DNA of 64,000 nt from positions 1,469,586 through 1,533,585 of the forward strand of contig NZ_RJKV01000001.1 of assembly GCF_003751305.1 (NCBI RefSeq), in the 5' to 3' direction. The first letter of the stretch is position 1. Each line of letters begins with the position of its first letter. Shown one piece after another: positions 52,329 through 59,911 of the stretch. Source of the stretch: Stenotrophomonas rhizophila. GTDB taxonomy: Bacteria > Pseudomonadota > Gammaproteobacteria > Xanthomonadales > Xanthomonadaceae. The notes beneath the pieces are model-generated. The model was not told the origin of the DNA. It did not search any database and was given only the letters and a program-made list of their open reading frames with translations. The position numbers were made by a program, and so were the translations under genes.

Positions 52329-52658
52329 TTACTGTCCGCGCTCGAGCGCATCGATAAGCGGCGCGAGATCGTCGCGCTCGTGTGGCCGCACCGCACGCGC
52401 GATCTCCTGGCCGTCGCGCAACAGGATGACGGTCGGCCACAGTTTCACCGCAAAGGAGCGGCCCAGCGGCCGCCCCTTGCCATCCTCGACCTTCAGGTGC
52501 GTCGCGTCGTAGCCACCCAGAAACTTCTGCAGCAGGGGCTGGGCGGCACTGCAATGGCCGCACCAACCCGTGCCGAATTCCAGCAGCACCCATCCGCTGC
52601 CCGCATCGATGTCGGCACGGGTGATGTCGGAGGGGCTGTACTCACGAACGAAGGTCAC
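52329..52658 (-). CDS. Thioredoxin-family protein
   Basis: 109 residues, no signal peptide. The thioredoxin fold is clear: WVLLEFGTGWCGHCSAAQPLLQ with the active-site WCGHC, and LWPTVILLRDGQEI with the cis-Pro. The GH dipeptide differs from the usual WCGPC and would give a less reducing potential. Starts 9 bases after the upstream BaeRF-type gene stop, so they are cotranscribed. Confidence 0.9.
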   Translation of the reverse strand: MTFVREYSPSDITRADIDAGSGWVLLEFGTGWCGHCSAAQPLLQKFLGGYDATHLKVEDGKGRPLGRSFAVKLWPTVILLRDGQEIARAVRPHERDDLAPLIDALERGQ

Positions 52659-52667
52659 GGGCGGTGC

Positions 52668-53081
52668 TCAGGACAGTGCGCGCTGGATGTCCTCCAGCGG
52701 TGCGTTGGTGTAGTCCTTCGCAAGATCCTTGATCAGCCGCTCCTGGGTTTCCTTGTGCAGCAACGGCCGGATGCGGCCCAGCGTCTGCGGATCGGCGATC
52801 AGGATCAGGTGCGCATAGCGGTTCTTCAGCGCATCTTCGTTCAACTGCGCGGCGACCTGCTTGGCAAACGTGGCTTCGTTGAGCTGGGAGATCGTCATGT
52901 CCTGTGGCACCGAGCCGGACGGGCCCTGCCCCGAGGCGCCGGTCTCACTGACGGCCTGCAGCTGAAGTTCCCCCTCCTGCTTGAGCTGAAGCTTGTGCGC
53001 GGTGCCAACGTTGGTGAACACGCGGGCCGAGCCGCCATCGGCGACAACAACGAGGGTACCTTCGGGAATCTGCTGGCTCAT
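52668..53081 (-). CDS. Host-attachment/BaeRF-family protein
   Basis: 137 residues. GTLVVVADGGSARVF, VAAQLNEDALKNRYAHLILIADPQTLGRIRPLL and ERLIKDLAKDYTNAPLEDIQ match the family first named for attachment to host cells and later placed with eRF1-like BaeRF proteins, suggesting a link to ribosomes or translation. The second of two tandem ATGs (53081) has better spacing to AGGAG than the first (53084). Confidence 0.82.
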   Translation of the reverse strand: MSQQIPEGTLVVVADGGSARVFTNVGTAHKLQLKQEGELQLQAVSETGASGQGPSGSVPQDMTISQLNEATFAKQVAAQLNEDALKNRYAHLILIADPQTLGRIRPLLHKETQERLIKDLAKDYTNAPLEDIQRALS

Positions 53082-53156
53082 CATCTACTCCTTATGGGGA
53101 AAACCGAGCGCGGGTGCACTCGGGTTCCACCGTAGGCAACCTCATGTAAGCACCGT

Positions 53157-53183
53157 GCATACGGATGTATGCATTCCGTATGC
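53157..53183. repeat. Three-part palindrome
   Basis: GCATACGGA, TGTATGCAT, TCCGTATGC: outer 9-bp arms are perfect complements and the middle repeats GTATGC. Lies 14 bases past the esterase stop and about 75 upstream of the BaeRF gene, so terminator or operator are both possible. Confidence 0.5.
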
Positions 53184-53197
53184 AGCGCCTGTGCGCG

Positions 53198-54319
53198 CTA
53201 CTCCGCAGGCGCTGGCGGTAGCGGCATGTCCAGGTGGCGGCTGAAGAACCGGGCCATCACCCGGTAAGCCTGCTGGCTCTCCGGCAGCCGGGCATCCAGG
53301 TGAAACGCGTGGCCCAGGCCGTCCCAGACGTGCAGATCCGACTCGCGGCCCAGGTCCACCAGGCGGGAATGCGTAAAGGACACGTTGCTCAGCTCCGCCG
53401 CACGGGTGGCAGTGATGAACAGGGTCGGCGGGAACTGTGCGAGGACCGCATCGGAGAACACCGGCGACACCAGCGGATCATGGAAATCCACCTTCCCGTA
53501 GTACAGATCTTCCATGATCGGCAGCGTGCCATCGGCATGCGGCAGCAGTGCATCGGTCACGGCCGCGGCCACATAACGGGAGTCGCCGCCATAGCGTGCA
53601 TCGCCGCCGGCGCAGAACAGGCCGGCTGCGGCCGGCATCGGCAGCTTCTCCTTGGCGAACCACGCCAGCGATTCGCCCGTCAGCACGCCGCCGGCCGAGC
53701 AGCCGAACAGACCGATGTGACGTGCCGGCATCTTCTCCAGCGCCGCACGGTAGACCGCCGCCACATCCTCACTCGCAGCCGGGAACTGATGCTCCGGGCC
53801 TTGCCGGTACTCCACCGCTACGACGGTGGCCCCGGTCATCGCCGCGACCGGGATCGCCTCAAGCAGACCGAGGCTGTCTGCACGCCCGAACACGAACGCG
53901 CCGCCATGCAGTTCGATCAACAGACGCCGCTGCGCCGGATCGGCTGGCGCACTGCGTGGCTCGACACGGACCACCGGCACGCCATTCCAGGTTTCGTGGT
54001 GCAGCACCACCGCATAGCGCTGGCGCAGCGCCTTGATCTCGCCGTAGGCCCAGTCATCGGCACCCTTGCGGATCGTCGCCAGCTCCTTGAGCACGGTGGC
54101 GTTGTCCATCTTCGCGACCGGGTCGCCGTTGACGACGGCGCTGCGCAGCGCGGCCTGTGCTTCCGGGCTCAGATACGGGGACAGCGGCAGCGCGAACGCC
54201 GGCACCCTCCGCACACCGTCCGCCTGCGAGGGCGCGGGCGTGGCTGCCATGACGTTGACGCTGAAGGCCGCCAACAGCGCCATGAGCGCGAACGCCCGGG
54301 TCCAATCCAACTGCTGCAC
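53198..54319 (-). CDS. Exported alpha/beta hydrolase (HSL-type esterase)
   Basis: 373 residues. Signal peptide (LMALLAAFSVNVMA), then the hormone-sensitive-lipase blocks LLIELHGGAFVFG (oxyanion HGG), VVAVEYRQGPEHQFPAA, LFGCSAGGVLTG (nucleophile Ser) and a C-terminal DGLGHAFHLDA with the catalytic His. It should hydrolyse short-chain or acetyl esters in the periplasm. Stands alone; the adjacent repeat may end its transcript. Confidence 0.9.
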   Translation of the reverse strand: MQQLDWTRAFALMALLAAFSVNVMAATPAPSQADGVRRVPAFALPLSPYLSPEAQAALRSAVVNGDPVAKMDNATVLKELATIRKGADDWAYGEIKALRQRYAVVLHHETWNGVPVVRVEPRSAPADPAQRRLLIELHGGAFVFGRADSLGLLEAIPVAAMTGATVVAVEYRQGPEHQFPAASEDVAAVYRAALEKMPARHIGLFGCSAGGVLTGESLAWFAKEKLPMPAAAGLFCAGGDARYGGDSRYVAAAVTDALLPHADGTLPIMEDLYYGKVDFHDPLVSPVFSDAVLAQFPPTLFITATRAAELSNVSFTHSRLVDLGRESDLHVWDGLGHAFHLDARLPESQQAYRVMARFFSRHLDMPLPPAPAE

Positions 54320-54502
54320 TCCCCATCCGAAATCGAATCACAGAATAGTCGTTGCCTGCGCGACGCGGGACACGTGGCACGCTGGCTGGAGAGCCGAGTG
54401 CCCGCCAGCGAAGGCAACTGGTCAGCGACCGGCTCCCGCTGGCGAAGTAAGTGGCCGGCGAGGCTGAACCCCAGCGCCCGGCGGCCCGTGGTCATTACGG
54501 TG

Positions 54503-54508
54503 TAAAAT
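54503..54508 (+). promoter_or_regulatory. Possible -10 box of the DUF3348 operon
   Basis: TAAAAT, 20 bases before the DUF3348 ATG, in an AT-rich island; no convincing -35. Confidence 0.3.
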
Positions 54509-54528
54509 TCGTCGTTTTAACCGGAACA

Positions 54529-55206
54529 ATGGCCAAAACCGCGCAACGGACGCCTGTCCCGGGCCCGGCCTTCATCCGGCTGCTGGCCCGCCTCGCTGAA
54601 AGCAACCTGTCTTCGACGGGCCCTGCCCTGTCAGACCGGCTCAGCGAGTGGGTGGACTGGACGCGGGCGGTCACCCTGTCCAAGGCGCTCGATGGCCGGC
54701 TCCCACCCGCCGTGGAGGGCCCGGATTTCGATGCCGACGAGGACGCCGAGTGCCAGCGGATCCGCGCTGCGCTGGAGGCGACCATTGTTCAGAAACCTGA
54801 GGGCACCAGGCACCCTCGCCGGGTCGTGGCGCCCGACGGTGGCGACGCCCCTGTCGAGTACACCGTATTCCGCGAGCGCTACCTGACCCAGCAGCGCGCC
54901 ATGCTCAGTGCCACCAGCCGTCTGCGCGGTCGCCTGCGCGACATGTTGACCCGCACCTCGCCTGAGATGGCCAGGCTCGCCGAAGTCGACGCACTGATGG
55001 AGCAGACCCTGAGCGCGCGGGAGTACAGCCTGCTGGCCAAGGTGCCGGTGCTGCTTGGGGTGCATTTCGAGCGCCTGCGCGATGCCGGCAGCGATGATGG
55101 CTGGCTCGAGGTGTTCCGCCGTGACATGCAGAGCCTGCTGCTGGCCGAGCTGGATATCCGTTTTCAACCGATCGAAGGCCTGCTTGCAGCGCTTCGCACC
55201 CACTAA
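54529..55206 (+). CDS. DUF3348 family protein
   Basis: 225 residues, cytoplasmic, helical. FIRLLARLAESNLSSTGPALSDRLSEWVDWTRAVTLSKAL and YTVFRERYLTQQRAM are DUF3348-like blocks (first written here only as RLLARLAE ... WVDWTRAVTLSKAL). First gene of a four-gene operon (DUF3348, DUF802, OmpA, DUF2894). No catalytic motif; it may be an adaptor of the membrane complex encoded downstream. ATG 54529 chosen by family start and the nearby promoter-like box. Confidence 0.82.
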   Translation: MAKTAQRTPVPGPAFIRLLARLAESNLSSTGPALSDRLSEWVDWTRAVTLSKALDGRLPPAVEGPDFDADEDAECQRIRAALEATIVQKPEGTRHPRRVVAPDGGDAPVEYTVFRERYLTQQRAMLSATSRLRGRLRDMLTRTSPEMARLAEVDALMEQTLSAREYSLLAKVPVLLGVHFERLRDAGSDDGWLEVFRRDMQSLLLAELDIRFQPIEGLLAALRTH

Positions 55207-55216
55207 CCGGGACGTC

Positions 55217-57622
55217 ATGTTCAGAACCAGTCTTCACTCCGTTGTTTTCCTGCTTGGCCTTGTTGCGGTGTGCTGGATCGGGGCGGGCTATGCCAGCACC
55301 AATCCGGTCGGTTTCGCTGTCGCCCTGCTGATCGCCGTCTGCTACCTCGCCGGTGGCCTCGAGCTGTATCGCTACCGACAGGCCACCGCGTCGCTCACGG
55401 CGGCCAGCGCCAGTGCTGGCACCGCCAGCGCCGGGCTCGCCACCTGGCTGGGCCAGCTGCATCCCAGTCTGCGCAATGCTGTGCGTCTGCGCGTGGAAGG
55501 CGAGCGCGTTGCCCTGCCCGGTCCGGTCCTGACGCCGTACCTGGTCGGGCTGCTGGTGCTGCTGGGCATGCTCGGCACCCTGCTCGGCATGATGGCGACG
55601 TTACGCGGGACCGGACTGGCGCTGGAAAGCGCGACCGACCTGCAGGCGATCCGCGGCTCACTGGGTGCGCCGGTGGAAGGCCTTGCGGTCGCGTTCGGCA
55701 CCTCGATCGCCGGTGTCGCCACCTCCGCGATGCTGGGCCTGCTCTCGGCCCTGTGCCGGCGTGAGCGCCTGGAAGCGGTGCAGCAACTGGACGTGGAGAT
55801 CGCGACCACCCTGCACACTCACTCGCAGTCCTGGCAGCGCAATGAAGCCTTCCGGTTGCTGCAGCAGCAGGCCGAACTGATGCCGGCGCTGGTGGAACGG
55901 CTGCAGGCCATGACCACCGCGATCGAGCAGCAGAGCAACGTCTCGGGCGAGCGGATGCTGGCGAACCAGCAGAGCTTCCATGCCAAGGCCGACGAGGAAT
56001 ATGCCCGCCTGACCGCCGCGATCGAGCAGTCGCTCAAGGACAGCGTCGCCGAAAGCGCACGCGCGGTCGGTGCGGCCTTGCAGCCGGTGATGGACACCAC
56101 GCTCGCCGGCATCGCCCGCGCCAACGCCACCATGCACGAGACGGTGACCGATGCAGTGCAGCGCCAGCTGGCCGGCTTGACCGAGGGTTTTGACGCCAGC
56201 CGTGTCGCCACTGCCGTGTCCTGGCAGGCCGCGCTGGACAGCCAGCAGCAGACCAACATGGCACTGACCACGGACCTGCGCGCCACGCTGGATGGGTTCG
56301 CCGCGCAGCACGATCAACGCGCGCTTGGCCTGCTCGATGCCGTTTCCACGAAGCTGGTCAGCACCGCTGATGGTTGGCAGGCGGCCCAGTCCGCACAGCA
56401 GCAGACGAATGAAGCCATGGCGGCTGAGCTGCGCAGTGCACTGACCCAGTTCGCCGAACAGCATGGCGAGCGCTCCAGCGCGTTGCTTGAGGCAGTCTCG
56501 ACCGAGCTCAGCGCGACCGCGCAGCGCTGGCAGGAGGCTCAGGCGGCGCAGCAGCAGACCCATGCTGCGCTCACCGGCGACCTGCGCACGGCGCTGGCCA
56601 GCTTCACCGAAACACATGACGCCCGGGCCACCGGCCTGATCGACGCGGTCGGCAGCCGCATGGACGCCACCACCGCGCAGATCGCCGAGGCATGGCAGCA
56701 GGCGCTCGCCCGCCAGGATGCTGCCGCCACTGCAGTGAGCGAGCGTCACCAGCACGCGCTGGATGCCGCCGCCGCGACGCTGCAGGCGCAGGCGCTCTCG
56801 CTCGGCGAGGCGATGCAGCACTCGCATACCCAGCTGCAGGACGCACTGGAAGCACGCGATCAGCAGCGCCTGAGCGTGTGGACCGATGCCTTCACCGGCA
56901 TGAGCGCCAGCCTCGGCGAACGCTGGGAGCAGACCGGCGCCAGCGTCGCCAGCCGTCAGCAGGAGATCTGCGACACCCTCGCCCGCACCGCCAACGACAT
57001 CACCCGGCAGGCCCAGGCGCACGCCAGCGAGACGATCAGCGAGATCTCGCGCCTCGTCCAAGCCGCCTCGGAAGCGCCCAAGGCCGCGGCCGATGTCGTC
57101 GCCGAACTGCGCAGCAAACTCTCCGACAGCCTGGTCCGCGACACCGCTACGCTGGAAGAACGCAGCCGTCTGCTGGCGACCGTGGAGACCCTGCTGGATG
57201 CGGTCAACCATGCCGCCAACGAACAACGCGTCGCCGTCGATGCACTGGTATCGACCTCGGCCGAGCTGTTGGACCGGGTCGGCACCCGCTTCACCGATCA
57301 CATCGAAGCCGAGACCGGCAAGTTGGGCAGCGTGGCCGCGCAGGTCACCGGCAGCGCGGTGGAAGTAGCGAGCCTGGCCGATGCGCTGGGCAGCGCCGTG
57401 CAGTCCTTCGGGACGGCCAGCGACGGCCTCAACGAGCGTCTGGCCCAGATCGCCGCCTCGCTGGACGGCTCGCTGGCACGCAGTGACGAGCAGCTTGCCT
57501 ATTACGTGGCCCAGGCGCGCGAGGTCATCGACCTCAGCGTGCTCTCGCAGAAGCAGATCATCGATGAGCTGCAGCAGCTGGCCGGCCGCCGCAGCAGCAA
57601 GGCCGGAGCCGCCTCGGCATGA
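55217..57622 (+). CDS. DUF802 protein: MotA/TolQ/ExbB-like stator subunit with long tail
   Basis: 801 residues. Four membrane helices at about 8-26, 31-50, 105-127 and 155-179; the last two carry LVLLGMLGTLLGMMATL and AVAFGTSIAGVATSAMLGLL, which match the conserved pore helices of MotA/TolQ/ExbB. From residue ~190 to the end it is one long Ala/Gln-rich helical tail that contains three tandem 51-residue repeats beginning WQAALDSQQQ, WQAAQSAQQQ and WQEAQAAQQQ (336-488). This resembles ZorA of Zorya defence systems in layout. Ends in an ATGA overlap with the OmpA gene. Function not established. Confidence 0.85.
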   Translation: MFRTSLHSVVFLLGLVAVCWIGAGYASTNPVGFAVALLIAVCYLAGGLELYRYRQATASLTAASASAGTASAGLATWLGQLHPSLRNAVRLRVEGERVALPGPVLTPYLVGLLVLLGMLGTLLGMMATLRGTGLALESATDLQAIRGSLGAPVEGLAVAFGTSIAGVATSAMLGLLSALCRRERLEAVQQLDVEIATTLHTHSQSWQRNEAFRLLQQQAELMPALVERLQAMTTAIEQQSNVSGERMLANQQSFHAKADEEYARLTAAIEQSLKDSVAESARAVGAALQPVMDTTLAGIARANATMHETVTDAVQRQLAGLTEGFDASRVATAVSWQAALDSQQQTNMALTTDLRATLDGFAAQHDQRALGLLDAVSTKLVSTADGWQAAQSAQQQTNEAMAAELRSALTQFAEQHGERSSALLEAVSTELSATAQRWQEAQAAQQQTHAALTGDLRTALASFTETHDARATGLIDAVGSRMDATTAQIAEAWQQALARQDAAATAVSERHQHALDAAAATLQAQALSLGEAMQHSHTQLQDALEARDQQRLSVWTDAFTGMSASLGERWEQTGASVASRQQEICDTLARTANDITRQAQAHASETISEISRLVQAASEAPKAAADVVAELRSKLSDSLVRDTATLEERSRLLATVETLLDAVNHAANEQRVAVDALVSTSAELLDRVGTRFTDHIEAETGKLGSVAAQVTGSAVEVASLADALGSAVQSFGTASDGLNERLAQIAASLDGSLARSDEQLAYYVAQAREVIDLSVLSQKQIIDELQQLAGRRSSKAGAASA
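56222..56680 (+). repeat. Three tandem 153-bp coding repeats in the DUF802 tail
   Basis: Units start at 56222, 56375 and 56528, each encoding 51 residues with the pattern WQxAxxxQQQT ... DLR ... F ... H ... LxDAV. Diverged at DNA level, so old duplications under protein-level constraint. Confidence 0.8.
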
Positions 57623-58266
57623 GCGACGAGATCGAAGTCGAGGCCGACGGAGGTGCGCCGATCTGGGCCGCCTTCGGCGACCTGATGTCGGTGCTGCTCG
57701 GTGCGTTCGTGCTGATTCTGGTCGGCGTGGTCGCGCTGCAGCTGGAGCTGACCCACCGGCTGGATGAAGAGGTCAAGCAGCGCCAGGCCGAAGTGCAGCG
57801 CCGCCAGACCTTGGAGCAGGCCCTTGCCGGTCCGCTCGCGGCCGGGCGCGTGACGCTGGTGGATGGCCGCATCGGCATCCGCGGCAATGTGCTGTTCGCG
57901 TTGAACTCGGATCAGCTGCAACCGGAAGGTGCCGACGTCCTCAAGAGCCTGGCCGGGCCGCTGAAGGGCTACCTGGCCTCGCGCGAGGAGATCCTCATGG
58001 TCAGCGGCTTCACCGACGACCAGCAGGTGCGCGATGGCAACTGGCGCTTCGCCGACAACTGGGAACTCTCCGCCGAGCGTGCGTTGACCGTCACCCGCAC
58101 CCTGATTGCCGAGGGCGTGCCGTCGGATGCGGTGTTTGCCGCGGCGTTTGGCTCGGAGCAGCCGGTGAGTTCCAACGCCGACGAAGACGGCCGCGCGAAG
58201 AATCGCCGTGTGGAGATTGCGCCGATTCCCAAGCCCAAGACCAGCAAGGCAGCAGATGCCCCGTAG
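57619..58266 (+). CDS. OmpA-family MotB/ZorB-like stator subunit
   Basis: 215 residues. A short acidic cytoplasmic start, then one helix AFGDLMSVLLGAFVLILVGV whose Asp21 corresponds in position to the proton-carrying Asp of MotB/ZorB. A coiled-coil linker (EVKQRQAEVQRRQTLEQ) precedes an OmpA domain (VLFALNSDQLQPEGADVL, GFTDDQQVRDGNW, NWELSAERALTVTRTL, NRRVEIAP) that should bind peptidoglycan. Overlaps both neighbours (4 bases with DUF802, 11 with DUF2894), so all are coupled. Confidence 0.88.
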   Translation: MSDEIEVEADGGAPIWAAFGDLMSVLLGAFVLILVGVVALQLELTHRLDEEVKQRQAEVQRRQTLEQALAGPLAAGRVTLVDGRIGIRGNVLFALNSDQLQPEGADVLKSLAGPLKGYLASREEILMVSGFTDDQQVRDGNWRFADNWELSAERALTVTRTLIAEGVPSDAVFAAAFGSEQPVSSNADEDGRAKNRRVEIAPIPKPKTSKAADAP

Positions 58267-58861
58267 TTCTGTCGCAACGGCTGAGATCCTCCAGAACTGG
58301 CGGGCGGACAAGCTCGACCAGCTCGACCGCACGCGCTTTGCGGTGATCGAGGCGTTGCATGCCCGCGCACAGATGCATGACGGTGAGGTGCGGGCGCTGT
58401 TGCAACGGAAGCTGGACGCGTTGGTCGCGGGTTACGCTGAGCGGGTTGCCGATGCGTCGGCATCGGTAGTGACCGCGCCGGGCCTGTCATCGGGTCGAAT
58501 CGGCCTGCAGGCGCTGGTCACGGAATTAACCGTGCAGCACAGTGCTGTGTATCCGGAATTGACGGTGCTGGGCGAGGTCCGGGCGACGTGGGCCAGGCTT
58601 CGCAATGCCAGCCAACTCAAGGAATCACTGGCCCAGATGCCCACCAATGGTGGGCCGTTGAACTCCGGTGTACTGGTCCATCGCGCCCTGACGCTGATGA
58701 AAGAGACCTCGCCCGGCTACCTGACGCATTTCATGGCGTACCTGGATGCGCTGTCGGGCATGGAGCACCTGCATCAGTGGGGCGTGCTGGTGGCGACGCC
58801 GAAGGTTGTGCCGCGAGGGGCGAAGCCGCGGCGGCCGCGTGCGGGCAAGGCAGCAAACTGA
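58256..58861 (+). CDS. DUF2894 family protein
   Basis: 201 residues, no membrane helix. Starts MPRSSVATAEILQNWR; helical with LQALVTELTVQHS, ELTVLGEVRATWARLR and FMAYLDALSGMEHL, and a basic Arg/Lys tail. The Leu-Arg-rich region LGEVRATWARLRNASQLKESL resembles the DUF2894 family that recurs with DUF802 and OmpA genes. Role unknown; its overlap with the OmpA gene links it to the membrane motor-like complex. Confidence 0.8.
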   Translation: MPRSSVATAEILQNWRADKLDQLDRTRFAVIEALHARAQMHDGEVRALLQRKLDALVAGYAERVADASASVVTAPGLSSGRIGLQALVTELTVQHSAVYPELTVLGEVRATWARLRNASQLKESLAQMPTNGGPLNSGVLVHRALTLMKETSPGYLTHFMAYLDALSGMEHLHQWGVLVATPKVVPRGAKPRRPRAGKAAN

Positions 58862-58870
58862 GGTTTCTCA

Positions 58871-59308
58871 TTAACCTGTGAGCGCAGAATCCAGGGATGA
58901 GGGATCAAAACCAGCGCCGATCAAGTGCAGGCACAGGTCATAGGGCGACGAGGGACTGAAGAACTCTCTCGCAAGGAGTGACTCGCCCGACTGCGCGCCC
59001 TCCAGCCACGCCTGAATATGGTCGGCGAGACTCGCCAGCTCGCTCAGGGGGCCTGCGATCCAATGGCTATCGATGACTGGTGACGTCCATGTGCCAATCT
59101 CAAGATAGTCATACGGACCCAGATTGCAGTGGCATGAAATCCAATCATTGCCTGGATCGGAAGCAAAGAGGCGAACAGCGGCAACGAAGGCCTCCAGCCC
59201 GCCCACTTCCCCCGTGATTGTCCACTGCTTGGCGGCATGGTCGACCTCATAGTAGAAGCGGAGCTTTCTCCATTCGGACCGAAACCACTCATCCGAAAAA
59301 TGGTCCAT
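58871..59308 (-). CDS. Hypothetical acidic cytoplasmic protein
   Basis: 145 residues with no signal or helix: WFRSEWRKLRFYYEVDHAAK, a mid-section ISCHCNLGPYDYLEIGTW and an acidic C-terminus. The size, acidity and single-domain look are reminiscent of immunity-type proteins but no family is recognised and no toxin gene is adjacent. Convergent with the DUF2894 gene, 9 bases apart. Confidence 0.6.
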   Translation of the reverse strand: MDHFSDEWFRSEWRKLRFYYEVDHAAKQWTITGEVGGLEAFVAAVRLFASDPGNDWISCHCNLGPYDYLEIGTWTSPVIDSHWIAGPLSELASLADHIQAWLEGAQSGESLLAREFFSPSSPYDLCLHLIGAGFDPSSLDSALTG

Positions 59309-59374
59309 CAGACTTCACTCCTTGGGTTCATGATCGCGGCGCAGGCTTAGGAGCGGGCACTGCCTCGTCAAATG

Positions 59375-59770
59375 TCATGGTTCAGAATGGACCTCCGCTT
59401 CGGCGCGCCGTGGCCCGCTTCGAACAAACACGCCAACGCATGCGCCCGCCATGCCACTCAGGACGGACACCACGACGTTCGGCGCATTGATGCGGAAGAT
59501 TGGCAGGAAGCCTGCCTGGGTTCCCGCGTTGACGAAGTAAGTCGCCATTCCCCAGAGACAGACGTACAGCACGCCGACGATGATCGCGAACCGGTACTGC
59601 CTTGCGATAAGCCCGCCAAACAGCGCGAACCACATGCCGGCAGCCGAGGACAGCACGTCGCTTGTGTCGAATGCAAAATTACTTCGAGCCACTACTGAGA
59701 TGCCCAGGAAGTACGCGGCCCCGAATACCAATGCCAGCAACAGAAGCAACGCCCCAAGTTGTCGCCACAT
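59375..59770 (-). CDS. Small multi-span membrane protein
   Basis: 131 residues with four hydrophobic segments (LGALLLLLALVFGAAYFLG, GMWFALFGGLIA, FAIIVGVLYVCLWGMATYF, VVVSVLSGMAGACVGVFV). ATG 59770 used; the frame runs far upstream but that part is a shadow of mdcA. No family recognised. On the same strand as, and 66 bases upstream of, the acidic hypothetical protein gene. Confidence 0.6.
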   Translation of the reverse strand: MWRQLGALLLLLALVFGAAYFLGISVVARSNFAFDTSDVLSSAAGMWFALFGGLIARQYRFAIIVGVLYVCLWGMATYFVNAGTQAGFLPIFRINAPNVVVSVLSGMAGACVGVFVRSGPRRAEAEVHSEP

Positions 59771-59880
59771 GGATTGAAACTCCCCTTCACTCCGTTCTAG
59801 GGCCACTCTACCTGAATGCGCTTCCCCAGCCTTGCCCCCCCCGCCCCTCTTGTCCCCGCCAAATCGCGGTGGTAGTTTGG

Positions 59881-59897
59881 TAATTACAGCGTAATTA
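59881..59897. promoter_or_regulatory. Palindrome at the start of the malonate decarboxylase operon
   Basis: TAATTAC-AGC-GTAATTA, perfect 7-bp arms, in an AT-rich patch. It ends 15 bases before the preferred mdcA ATG. Candidate operator for an mdc regulator not present in the window. Confidence 0.65.
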
Positions 59898-59911
59898 TGA
59901 AGAGGCAGCAG

